Below are positions 1 to 11,900 of a stretch of 64,000 bases of DNA, in pieces; position 1 is the first letter of the stretch; each line of letters opens with the position of its first letter. The position numbers were made by a program, and so were the translations under genes. Source of the DNA: Blasia pusilla (taxonomy: Eukaryota > Marchantiophyta > Marchantiopsida > Blasiales); the NCBI GenBank assembly GCA_050084515.1, contig CM114271.1, positions 20,212,001 to 20,276,000 of the forward strand, read 5' to 3'. Under the pieces are notes generated by a model. That model made no database searches and had not been told where the DNA came from. It saw only the letters and a program-made list of their open reading frames with translations.

Positions 1-1025
1 GTAATTGCAAGACGCTACCACCTGCCTCTGCCAACAAGTTCAATGAGAGATCGTGGACGCACATGAGTTTCATACGTATCCCTTCATCTCCCATCTATCC
101 AGTGGCTCCACCCTCGTTCCGACTAGACAAGTATGGAGCAGATCCTTACTTCGTTGTCCAGCATATCTCGCCTGTTGTTTTGACCAGCAACCATGGTCCC
201 TTTTCAAGATTCATTTCTGACATGACATCGACTGGGTCTACAGAAATTACCACAGATCCATGCAGTTGCTCCGGCTGCAAACTCGACTCTCTACATTTAA
301 AAGTACAAAGTAAAACTGATATTCGGTTTCTCCGAGTCACTTGGCGCAGCTAGGAGTCACACAACCAACACAACCAACGCAGAAAGTGAGGAGGCTCCGG
401 ACTCGCCTAAGGCAGCCTATAGATCATGATTGTGTGTGTGTGTTGTAGTTGATGCCCCAAGCTTCTCCGGTTTGACTATTCCCAAGACTAAAGGTTTTGG
501 ATCATTATGATTCAGTGATTGACTCAACAGGCTTGCCACGTAAAGTGGCCGGTCCGTTCTCTGTGCAAAAAGAAGGTTGAATTGGGGACCGAGTTTCAGG
601 CAAGTGTAATGATGGAACGACTCCAGCGGAAAGTTTAGCTCTGACCTTTCATCGGCAAAGTTACTTTGGTCGGCACCCTCGCACAACTTTGATCTCTCAA
701 TCCAGCAAAGGCGGCATTCCATTTTCTTCTACATTTGCTCATCAGCCTCCTCAGTGCCCATACTCACGGTGCAGCCTTTTGGTTGACATGACAATCCTCT
801 TGTTAACAGGTCAAAACTTTCTAGGTTGAGGAATTTGAGGTAACTAGTCGTCTCCTTGCTTGGCTGAGTCAATTGAGTTGCCAGCCCAACCACCCAGCTT
901 TATGAGGAACACCAGTTACATTCGGAAGAAGGGCATGTCTTTTGGCCGCAAAAGGATGTGGAGCGCTACATTAATGGGCACAGAAGTCTTTAAGCTTTTT
1001 CACCACAGCCACTCCGAGCTGGGAG
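1..1025. other. No gene recognised; 3' flank of the SCNM1-like gene
   Basis: No open frame in this stretch resembles a family I know. The longest candidates (63-353 plus, 417-722 minus) have no domain, bias or splice-site support. A short minus-strand frame beginning with ATG near 93 runs off the left edge of the window and could be the start of a gene outside it, but nothing supports that beyond being open. The right part is probably the 3' untranslated or downstream region of the minus-strand gene that ends at 1026. Confidence 0.4.
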
Positions 1026-3250
1026 CTAAGTGAATTCACCAGGGAACTCTTCATCTGAATCAAACTCCACCTGCAAGGATAGCAAAAGAAGTGTGTCAAG
1101 TATAGTTTAGACGTATCTGAAAACCAAATGGCAGCTCACAACTCCACGTAGCTTGCTTCGATTTGTACTGTTACATCCACATATGCCAGTCACCAAGTAG
1201 TTACTTTCTGACGGAACGACATTCACGTCAAACACAGACTCCAATAGCCCTTCCTGAATCTGGCTCCATCAAATTGGAAGGTATCCAACAGAAACTTGCA
1301 GCGATGACTGAAGTTACCATAAACTAGTTACCACCAGTTTGACTACCCAACAAAGTGGATCTTTCTCTGAGAAAAAAAAATGATGTCACCATGCATAATA
1401 AATACCCGGCTTCTTTAACAAGAACGGATCCAGGATGCAAGACAAAGGAGAGAACAATAGTTACAATACATTTTCATCTCTGAACCAACCACCAACCCCA
1501 TCTCGCTTCCAACCAGATTCCTGCAACCGGAGCTCCCGCTGATGTCGTTTTTGCTGCTCTTGCTGGAGGTCCTGCTGGGTAGACTGAGGTGTCACTCCTA
1601 CGGATGCAGCTGATAATCTCCCGCCAGGATTCTTCTCAGATCGAGTCTTTTCTTCCTGGTCTGGTGAGTTCGAGCTGAAAGTTTCAAGTCCTTTCCGATG
1701 ATACCATGACGCTGGAACAGTCAGGCCTTTCCCACCCATTGCTCTCAAAAGTGGGCCGCCAACCTCCCGCTTCATAGAGGGAGGAACTCGAGATGAATTG
1801 TGAACTGCTGCCTTAGCAGTACCACCACCTTGTCCGAGAGATAAAGCAGCTTTGGACCTTTTTGTTGCGGTCAGAAGAGGAGCACTCCGTCTGGCATCTT
1901 GAATAGAAGGAGACGAAGTATCAGAGACCTGGAGAGCGCCTGGAGCCACAGCTTTTCCAAGAGCTATGCGCTTTTGGATCTCATCATGCAGCCGTTGTTT
2001 TTTATACAATTGTGTTCCTGCAGCGGTCTGGTGTCGTGCACCTTTCCTATGCATCTGTGCTTCCATCCAACATTCAAATCACCCGCCAAAAGCACGATCA
2101 GAAATCCACCCCAAATACCGGAGAAAACTGGTAGCGACGACCGATGGTTTAATGAACAATTCGTCCTTAGCATTCACGATCTCTCTTTGAAAACATAGAT
2201 TTAAATATCCTTCACCTCAAGAAAATCCTCATGAAAGCTTCCACAGAACGCTTCCATCATTTGATACGGCCGATGAAAATAGCTTAAAACCTGAGACTTC
2301 CTCACAGATAATAACATAGACAACAAAAGCCGAGATGGTGTCACTCACAAGCACAGCAAAAGCCTGAAGAGATTTGCGGGAGAAGATACATTTGGCAACC
2401 ACACAAATAATGAATGGATGAACACATTGATAAAGAGGCAAACATGAAAAAACGGACGCGGACGGCCTACAACAAAATGATAACACGAATTTAATGATGA
2501 AGCGAATACGCGGCAGCGAGTGAAGCACAACGTCCGGACACTCTCGGGGACGTCCCTCTCCAGCCTCGTTCGTTCCCTCTCGAGAGGGAACGAACGAGGC
2601 TCCAGCGGCAGCAGACGGATGGGTTTCATCCCAACTTTTCACAATCAAGTCAACAGACGCCTAGTGAAGCCAAATGTTCGGCCTCTTAGAGTGATAGAAC
2701 ACAACAACATGAACGCCCTCTAGAAAGAAATGCAAACAGGCTCCAACATCATCAGACAGGAAGAGCTCTATCACAAGTTTTCAGTTCCAATTCAATAGAG
2801 GTCGGGTGAAACAAAAGGCTGAGGCATTTAGGGTCAGACACAACAACAACTATCTTGAGACGAAAGCGAACAAAGGCCCAAATACCATCAGATGCACAGG
2901 TTTCAATGAAAAATTTCAGTTCCAATTCAACAGAAGCAACGGCTCGGAGACTTAGGGTAAGACGACAAAGATGAGGAAAAACCTCGACAGGAAAGCGAAC
3001 CAAGCTCCAGCGTCATCCGACCGAGACATTACATCCAAATGTCTCGGGTTCCAATTCAACAGAGGCGACTCACATGCAGCATCGGCAGGGTGTCCAGAAC
3101 GGGGCAGTGGGGGCAGACGAGGCACGCAAAGCGCCCATTGCTCATCCGCCGCACTTCATCCTCTTGAATGTCCTCCCCGAGCAGTTCCTCCACTCTGCGC
3201 TTCCTGTACTGCGTCTCCGGAGTCCAACTATCTCCTCCAAACGTACTCAT
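1026..3250 (-). CDS. SCNM1: SCNM1-like zinc-finger splicing factor, 3 exons
   Basis: Exons read from the minus strand are 3250-3074, 2054-1470 and 1070-1026, joining in phase 0 to a 268-residue protein. Donors are gtgagt and gtattg; both acceptors end in cag. Visible: an N-terminal basic stretch (YRKRRVEELL), then RFACLVCPHCPVLDT with a C2H2-type finger (C43, C46, H61, H67) completed across intron 1, and a C-terminal block GWKRDGVGGWFRDENVEF followed by the acidic DSDEE tail at residues 256-260. This order matches sodium channel modifier 1, a nuclear protein linked to pre-mRNA splicing, including minor introns. The last exon was found by searching for the conserved acidic tail, which a plain open-frame scan misses because it stops at 1461. 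The start is the only ATG upstream of the finger in that frame. The function is inferred from family membership. Confidence 0.88.
2562..2601. repeat. 40-bp perfect palindrome in SCNM1 intron 1
   Basis: The two 20-base halves are exact reverse complements with no spacer, centred on CTCGAG at 2581/2582. The neighbouring bases (c at 2561 and c at 2602) no longer pair. It lies inside the roughly 1-kb first intron of the SCNM1-like gene. It could extrude as a cruciform or fold as RNA; no function is evident. Confidence 0.9.
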
Positions 3251-3740
3251 TCCTGCCTACCGGAATAAAAAATCCGCTCCACGAATTCACACCCCTCCAC
3301 TCCAATTCTCTGCACCGCTCGCTCTCTTCCGCGCTCAATTGCTCGTCCGCCTCCCATCCACCCAAAGCGCGCGTGATTTCAAACGCAGAAAGGAAAACTG
3401 ATTTCCTTCTGAACCATTCGCGAATGGCCTGTCGATCTCGTCAGTCCCGAGCATTGAGCAAACCTCGCCCGCGACGAAACGGAGAACGAGGTCTTGTCCG
3501 TGGAGGATCCATGGATCGATCGAGCCCAGCAACTGATCCACGACAATAGGACTAGGGTGTCATCGAACGCATTGTCACTTTACCGTGGAGCCAGCAATCG
3601 GACCTTCCAACCACACGCGCCAGAAGTTCTCAATTATGAAGCTCGGGCGAGAATGGCCGACAGATTCTGGAATCCCAAACTTTGCCGGCCGAGGGATTTG
3701 CAATCCTGTGTCGGATCCCATGCATAGAGAGGGTTGCCAT

Positions 3741-3838
3741 AGTGGTTTTCTAGGTGTCACGGCTGTTGGTGAGTTTGGTGGTTAGGGGGAGTGGTTTTCT
3801 GGGTGTCACGGCTGTTGGTGAGTTTGGTGGTTAGGGGG
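3741..3838. repeat. 49-bp tandem duplication
   Basis: Two head-to-tail copies of a 49-base unit (3741-3789 and 3790-3838) differ at about one position. The duplication lies about 490 bp upstream of the SCNM1-like start codon. Between 3251 and 3740 I see no separate gene; that stretch probably holds the SCNM1 promoter and 5' untranslated region. Confidence 0.85.
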
Positions 3839-5250
3839 GAGGAGGCCCCATTTTGCCTTTCAGCTCACGGGTTTTTGGTTTTCTATGCCTTTTAAAAAAA
3901 TAAATTCTGATAGGTTTTCCATTAACTTTTCTATTAAAATGGATCTCCCTCTATTCTGTTAGGGGAAGTCCTCTTCTTTCTTTTCAGTGCCCCCATCTCT
4001 CTTTTCTCTGGGTTTTTTTTTATTGAAGTTTATCCTTCAAGTGAATATGCGCCATTGCCCTTACGCCATTACCTACTTGAAAGTAGTTATGAAGTATAGA
4101 GTGGAAAATCATTAATTTTCCATTTGACAATCTAACCTAAATGTAAATCTCTATATATACGAGTGAAAGAGGACGGGATTTGAGAATCGTATCTTCTTGT
4201 GTTGACAAGCGAATATTTTTTGCCTCCTCTGGTGATTTTATAGGATTAAGCAGAACATGTGATTTATTTTAGCAAGTGATGTGTCTTTATTATTGTACCC
4301 TATTTTTTTTTCTATTATCGAAAAGTGCCACCTCGGTATGATGAGCTGATTCGGCGACACGTGTCAAAGGGTTCAAAACAATGTTGCCCCCTTCGAAATA
4401 AGTAACCTAAAAAGTTTTAGCTTAGGTTTTCATAACTAGATTAAATTTATTTTTAAATGTAATTTTCTAATTCTTCAAGTATTTTTTCTAAGAATCCCTT
4501 GTGGTCATTGTTTTTTTTTTTCAATTTTGAAAAAAAAAAATTTTGCTAAAATTTGAATTTTATAAGGAGGAATAAGTCATTATCTTAAAATTTAATTTTA
4601 GAAAAGGTTCAATTTTTAAAATCCAATCTTCATGAAATCTTCCTAAGTCTCCTTCCTGTTAATTATTTTTTTCCATACAAATTTTTTAAAGGCTTCTGCG
4701 AAAAAAATTATAATTCTTATTTTCAGGTTTAGTTTGGAGGAAAAATTGAGTCATGTTTTGCAAAAATGATTAAAATCTATATTATTATGGAAGAGTTCCC
4801 TTATACGAGGTGCCATCCTTCCTAGTGATATCTATCTTTTCTGGCCTCTTATTGATTGACATGTGTCGTTCTCCTTTAACTTTGAAATCCGAGCATGTCT
4901 GCTTTCATTCATCCGTGCAAAGCATGGGCACTGGCTAGTATCTTCTAAAAGAAGATGGCAGTGAAAACATAAATGGTTCATTTGTGGTGTTGGAGCTCAA
5001 AGTTTTTATTTTTTTTCACACAGGCAAACTTATAATTGTGATTTTCAACTATTATCTTTGGAGCTCAAATAAAGGAGCAAGTCGGTGGCATCGGACACTT
5101 TGTGTATTCAAGGTGGAATTTATCACATCATCGATCCATTTTATTTTGACGAAAGTGATAATTCCCAATTCACTCAGATATAAATCCACGATACTGAAAA
5201 TGAATTAGAAAATTGAGGGAGAGTTATGTCTCATGATATTCAATTAGAGA
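3839..5250. other. AT-rich intergenic stretch, nothing recognised
   Basis: This stretch is AT-rich with many homopolymer runs (for example poly-T and poly-A near 4511-4545). No frame shows a recognisable protein and no clear terminal repeats were found. It separates the SCNM1 upstream region from the Helitron relic and may include the Helitron's 5' end, which I could not define. Confidence 0.5.
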
Positions 5251-5254
5251 TCTG

Positions 5255-8200
5255 AAGAGGGTAGCAAGATATGTTACATGAATATAATCCCTGTGTGAGG
5301 ATATTACGATACATTGCAAATGACGCAAGTGGTCCCAATCTTCGTAACCTTCTAAAAGCATAATCAAGGATTGAATTCCAAACCTTACAACGTACTTGCC
5401 AATTGCATCTAAGGTTGCTACAATCTTACTTGGTGATGGTAGTGAACCTATTTACCATCAGGATATTATTGTCCAATTATATGGAGGAGGAGTACATTGT
5501 ATTTCATATAAATGAAGCATATGTTCCATTGCATTTTGATCTAGTATTTGTCTATGATGAAGCAAGTTGACATCTGGGAATACTTCTTGGAAGATTTGAA
5601 GAAATCACAACTGCCAATATTCATTCTACAATGGAGACATGAAAGGATTAGATGATTGCATAGAGGAAGAAAGAATCGATGATGAGATTTCTCATAAAGG
5701 AAGGAAAAAATGTTACCGCGTTACAATTCACCTCTTTTTGACTTCAAACACATATTGATGGCGAAGATGATAATTGTTTTCTTGAATTTGGTTGTCTTAC
5801 TTAAGAGTATATGGTTGATATTTATGCCATAATAGAGCTACAACGACTATCTTGGGTTCGTTTAAATAAAAAAGAGTTGGGATCTGAATTATATGAAGCT
5901 CTAAAGGATGTTATGTATCAAAGTGATAAAGATGGCACAAGGTTTAAGAGATGCATTTTATTGCCTTCTTCTTTTAGTGGGATTCCTCGTCATATGCATC
6001 AACTATACCAAGATACAATGGCCATCGTGAGGCACCTTGGAAAACCAAATTAATCTATTACAATGATGTGCAATCCTAAATGGGAGGAGATCATATTAAC
6101 ACTATTACCATGTCAACAACCTTTCGATAGACCAGATTTGATTGTGAGAATTTTTGAGAAAAAAGAGAGTTATTAAGGCTTCTTCTTGAGAAGCTTGTTG
6201 AGAAGAACATAGGATTGTAGTTTGCATTTATGTGAATTAATTTCAAAACAGAGATTTATCACATGTACATATTTTGATTATTCTCGATCATGAGGATAAA
6301 CCATGCTCTACATCGGATTATGATGGTATAAAATCACTCGAGATCCCTAATCCAAACACTCATCCAAGACTTCATTCTACTCTAGCTAATTGCATGGTTG
6401 ATGGCCCATGTGGACAACTCAATCCAAATGCTTTATACATGGATAAGGAAACCAAAAACTGTTTCAAAGGCTATCATAAGCCTTTTGCAAGCATGACTAC
6501 AGAGAGTAAGTACACATATCCAATTTATCGAAGATAAGCAATCTATCACTAAAGTTTTTATCTTTCTCATGATACATGTTGGATAATAGAATAAAGATAA
6601 TAAAGCCCGATCAAAGGTTTGGACAATTCTTGGGTTATTCCTTACAATCTTTTGTTATGTACCCTCTTTGATTGTCATATTAGTTTGGAGATCACAAATA
6701 GCATTTTTGTTGTGAAATACTTATATAAATATGTATATAAGGGATCCGATGCAATATCATTTAAGGTTTCGAATGATGCAACTTCTAAAATGACAAGGGA
6801 GGTAATCAATTCAAGATCACATTATTGTGATGCAAGGTAATGACTCATTCTTGAATCTTTTTGTTCCTTCAATATGTTAGCACATTCTAGAACATACGTG
6901 ACATTACTAATTTCTTTTTATCCTCATTATTGTGTATCATACATAAATATGTATCTTCCTTTGAGACATGTTGGAGATTGTTCAAGTTTAGTTTACATGC
7001 GGAATATCAAGTATTGAAAGATTGATAGTTCATCTATATGACTTAAAAACCATTTTTTTCAATGATCACGATAATAATGAGGAGATACTACAAATGAATA
7101 GGGAGATAACTCTTAAAAAATCGTTTGCAGCGAATCGTTTAGATTTTGAGGCTAAAAAATATCTATACCTCAAGTTTCTTTTCTATTAGTGTTGGAGAAA
7201 AAAAAAGGAGTCGTAGAATTTAAAGAAGAAATGATTGTGTTCTACCGATTGTTGCCTATATCTTACGCACCCAAGTAAATCTCGTTGAAATTCAATCCAT
7301 AATATAAATTTTCAAACATCCTTTTGACCATTGCAATATTTTGTATATTAAGCAAATACATTCAAGTTTTTATAGTTGAAGGAAAACACATTTGGTTGCG
7401 GTTGCTACTTCATAATATTTGAGGCACAACTACATGCGAATACTTGAGAACTCTACATGGAGTGGTGTATCCAACATTTAGGGAAGACGCTATTCAAATG
7501 GGGCTTCTTGATGATGACAAGGATGTGTTTTTATGCTTTGAAGAAGCATATAAAATCTGCACAAGTTGTACGCTTTGTCAACTCTTTGTTATTATTCTCT
7601 CTTATAACACACCAAGTCGACTTACTCAACTATGGAGTTAATTTTTGATTCCACTCATAGAAGATGTTTTATATGAACGAGGTGAAGTAATTCCTATTCC
7701 TATTTCTATGATAAAATATTTTATTTATTCCTTTTGCTCTTAGACTTATTTCCCAAATCGTGGACTTTATACAAAAAAGGGGATTCCTTGCGTTGCCCTA
7801 GATATTTTGATTATTAATAGTGCATTATTGGAAGTTCACTACCATTAGCAAGATGAAGGAAAAGGATTATCTAATTTCCTACACATGCCTCAAGCAAATT
7901 TCCAAGTTTCATCTTCATACTCGTATTTGGAAGTAGAAGAGCTCTTATATGATCGAGATGACTTACATGAACAAGCTAGGTTAGGAGAGACAACTTTGAA
8001 TGATGGACAAAAGTTGATTTAGGATGCTATACACAATAAGCTTGATATCATCATTGCCAAGGATTCTACATTTAGTTTAAAAAATATTCTTCGTGAATGA
8101 ACCTAACGGAACTGGAAAAACTTTCGTATACAATCTTCTTCTTGCAAGTATATGAGGTGTTGGACGTATAACTTTAATTGTAACTTCATCGAGAATAACA

Positions 8201-8335
8201 ACTTTGTTGTTAGATGGAAGATACACTATCCATTCACGTCTCGAGATTCCAATCAATGTAGATGGAAGCTCTACTTCGAGTAAGTGTCTACCCAAATCAT
8301 GACTGCAATTCTTTAAAGTGGTAAGAAAATCTCTT
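5255..8335 (+). mobile_element. Decayed Helitron (RepHel helicase) relic 1
   Basis: Fragments in successive plus-strand frames follow the order of a Helitron Rep-helicase. Near 5945-6100 there is a block with RCILLPSSFSGIPRHMHQLY, a strong match to the conserved Rep-associated segment, followed by CNPKWEEI. Near 6360-6535 lie DGPCGQLNPNALY and YPIYRR. Near 6640-6750 lie a WVIPYN box and VKYLYKYVYKG. Near 7445-7520 there is LRTLHGVVYPTFREDA. The P-loop appears near 8098-8120 as NEPNGTGKTF, followed by helicase motifs to about 8300. Stops and frame changes separate almost every block, so the element is dead. I see no C-terminal helicase half and did not find the expected TC and CTRR ends. Limits are approximate. 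Confidence 0.85.
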
Positions 8336-8424
8336 GCCCAAATTACTAGTATCTTTGTTTTTTTTTGGTTTTATAGTTTACCAATTAAAAGCGAAGGTAC
8401 ATGCTTAATTCAAAGGGTTTCACT

Positions 8425-8860
8425 TAGTGTGTGGGATAAGGCACTATGACTTACCGTGCATTTGAGACTGTAAGTTGTTTCTTCCAAAACACCATGAGAG
8501 GAATATTGGAAGACTTGAAATATATTTTATTTGGTGGGAAATTACTAATCTTTAATGGGGATTTTAAAAAAAAAAACCAATTAATAATGAAGCTTGTTGT
8601 GTGGGATAAGACATCGACTCACTACTAGTAAATTACGTTTGAGGCTGTCAATTACTCCTTCCAAACTTCCACGGTAGTAGTAATGGAAGATTTGGAGACA
8701 AACCTTTTATGGTTTTTGTCATTTTTGGGGTAGTTTACTGGTAATTAGCAAAGCTTCATACTTCAGAGAACTGCGCTTATTATATCGAATTAGGCATTAT
8801 GATTTAGTTTCATATATTTGAGATTGTACATTGTTCACCCTACATTCTCCCCCTTAGGGT
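8425..8860. repeat. Three diverged copies of a ~170-bp repeat
   Basis: Similar blocks start near 8429, 8599 and 8778. The first two begin with GTGTGGGATAAG. All three contain a variant of TTTGAGRCTGTNA followed by an AT-rich stretch. The copies are clearly diverged. They lie between Helitron relic 1 and the 3' end of the SMARCAL1-like gene, and may be remnants of a terminal-repeat element. Confidence 0.5.
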
Positions 8861-8964
8861 AGAACCTACTATTCAAATGTCCTAAGCCAAAGATGCCCAG
8901 TTTAAGTACAGCAGAGAGGATGCTCTCCTCTAAACCCTAAAAGCCTATCTGCCTATTCTACCCA

Positions 8965-11900
8965 TCAAAATGTGATTTGCACCACGACTTTAAGCCATTT
9001 ACTGACAACACTTTCGCAAACTGTTCCAACTACAATCTGCAGATTGCCTTTACCTGCTACCATTTGCATATTGGCTTCTTCTGCACCCACCTGTACAAAG
9101 CAAAATATGGGTAAAATACTGATTTGTGGCATCCATCCCTAATCTAATGATCCTGTATGTACACTTGTGCTCAAAATTTTCTTTACACCATTCGGGTATT
9201 CTTTCGGGAAGGTGATTCAGGCCAAACCTGGATGGGATCCTCATTGTTGCATTTGGTTGGGTATGAACTATGGTAGCTTCTGAGTGGCGAGTCTGTCAAA
9301 TCTACTACCTGCCCTACTTTCAGGGTTTCTTCTAGCTTGTTGCTAAACAGCTCTCGCTTGCGCTTGGCCAAAACATTGGGCAAGCACATTGCATTTGTAT
9401 TGGTGGAGGGTTCATAGTCAGAGAGATTCAGAGGAGCTGCTTGACTTTGGCCACTGCCATTTTCTGGTGCATTTCCACATGGTTTCATGTAAGCATGCAA
9501 ACTGGGCTGCACTTGGGAGATCTCAGCATGATTTTTAATTGGGGATGGACCCACTTCCATTGATTTATCGTCTTGTCCATCTATTACCTGCTCCACGCAA
9601 TGTACAATGTTTCAATATATTTGATGACTAGGCAACCATTCTGAGGGCACACACTCCGAAAAAAGTACAACTGTCTTCACGAGTGAATAAAGATGACATC
9701 AATGAGAAAGAGGGATACAGTCATGATACATCCAATAGTGAATTAACCCAAGCCCTTGGTTACATTAGGGCCAAAACTTGAATAAGTATCGTTCCCCAAG
9801 ACTTTGCTTTTGTTCTATGACCATAAGGATAGTAATTAGTACCTGGCCGAGAGTTTCCAGCTTGTGTCTTACAGTATCCCTGTCAGATTGGGGAGTTGCA
9901 AAAGAATCAGTCCAACAGAAAAACATTCAATATAACATACTTCAAGTCTCTGTCACAAGAAGTAAATTGTTGGACAAAAAGATTCTGGACACAGCTTTGT
10001 TATATAACCAAGTGGTCTGAATGTACTTTCCCCTCAGAATCATCACTACATACCCTAATTAGCATTCAGCAAGTGACCACATTACAATCAACACCCTTGC
10101 ATTTGTAGTGTCATTCTATACTGGTGGATTGGTGGTAACTGTAAGCCATAATACAACTTTCACTGGGTATGAGATAAATTTGTGCGCTTCATTGAAGGCT
10201 ACTCTCCAAACTACTGACTTGAATTTTACCACATGATATTGCAGGAAATTCAGGGGCTGAAAAAGTTGCTGAAGTACCAGATTAAGTCATCGATGGTGTC
10301 ATGTGCGTGTAGGTAATAGACATTGACAGACGATGCCTGTCAATTGAGTAACAATTATGAATACCAGACAGAAGAGGACGGCTATTTAAATTCAATGTTT
10401 GAAACATGCTTAATAAACATAAAAGTAACAGCAGTGATAAGGTTCTCTAACCAGTTCAACCTGTACCATTAGTACTATCTATCCATACAACTAGAAAACA
10501 GAGAAATGAGAATTTTCAAGTCATATGCCCTACCTGGCCAATCCGGTGGGCACGATCTTCTGCCTGTACTAAGTCTCCTGGTGTCCAAGTCATTTCAGCA
10601 AAAATGACAGTGGATGCTGCTGTCAATGTCAAACCCACTCCAGCAGCACGGATTCCAAGCTGTATGACCTCTCAGTGCAGTGGATGCAAGATGTTAGCAA
10701 ATGTTACTAGACCGTACTTGTATGAAAAAGTAGGGGGATCTCAAAGATCAAAGTACTTGATCTAGGTATGAAAGGAGACCCAACTCTGGTCTGGAGTAAA
10801 CTTGTACATACCACTGCTGCCATGATCTTCTCATCAGTTTGAAACTTGCCCACAAGATCTGCCCTTAATCCTGATGGTGTCTTTCCATCTATACGGATAA
10901 ACTTCACCTTCTTCTTCTGCGAAGAATTCAATCAGACGTTTAAGAATCTTCATACATCCTTTTTTTCGGGCAATTTCTTGTCAATTCCAGTGTTAAGATA
11001 TTCCTTCCCAGGGGTACTGTAAGGGTATGAAGCACTGCTACATTGGGTAATGCCAACCCTCCAATGAGTTCTACACCACCTTACACTGTCCTTAGTGGCC
11101 AAAGGTCAAATTCTAGCTCTTGCATCACCAATCTACCAGTATAGAATGAGCACACTACAGCGTCTAACTTTGGCTGAAAGGGCTAAGATTGAAGTACCTC
11201 TAGTAGTTCTTGAATTCCATTGAGCATTGTTTGATGATGGGCAAACACAAGAAATTTGCAGCCTCCCTGCTCAGTAACACATCATGATGAGAACGCCATC
11301 CTGTGAACTTGAAAGTTGAAGTTGCATGTAAGAAACAGTTATGATTCATACCTCAATCATTGTTTCAAGATACTCTTGCACAGCTGGAATTTTAACTTCA
11401 GCTGACTCACTGTATATCTGAGAAACAAAGTTAACACAAACTTAGCCTGGCAACAATCTGATGCAGAGCAATGGCAGCACCTGGTCATGCTGGAAAATCT
11501 CATCTACAGGCTCCAAGAAAAATATTAGAGAGATGGTATTAAAAGCTTTACAAGAAGTCATTATATGAAGAACTCTGGAGATAGAGCACACTTGAACAAG
11601 CTGGAAAGGTTGTACACGCACAAGAAGAGCTCATGAGAAGAAAAAAAAATGAACCTTTGCAAGAAGTTGCCTCTCCGTCATATTTAAGTTATCAATTTCC
11701 TCTTGATCTCCCAGTTGAATAGCAGTTCGAATTGCCTTCTTTGTATCCTCCAGCTGTTGTTAAAACAGACACCGATACGATCTTTGCCATTAGACTTTGG
11801 GAAGAAGTCTTGTGAAGTCAGATGAGAATAAGTAATGCATGGTCAACTAGTCCGTGGAGATTCTGACACAACAAGCAGGACACAACAAGCAGCCCATACA

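Noticed and set aside
63-353. Plus-strand frame of 96 codons at the left edge
   Set aside because: No domain, no homology recognised, and an equally long frame lies on the other strand.
2229-3549. Several long overlapping frames in and upstream of SCNM1 intron 1
   Set aside because: They lie in a GC-rich intron or 5' region, overlap on both strands, and resemble no protein family.
11484-11506. Possible 23-nt micro-exon in the SMARCAL1-like gene
   Set aside because: It has tag/gtgctg borders but breaks phase, and the flanking exons join to a continuous family match without it.
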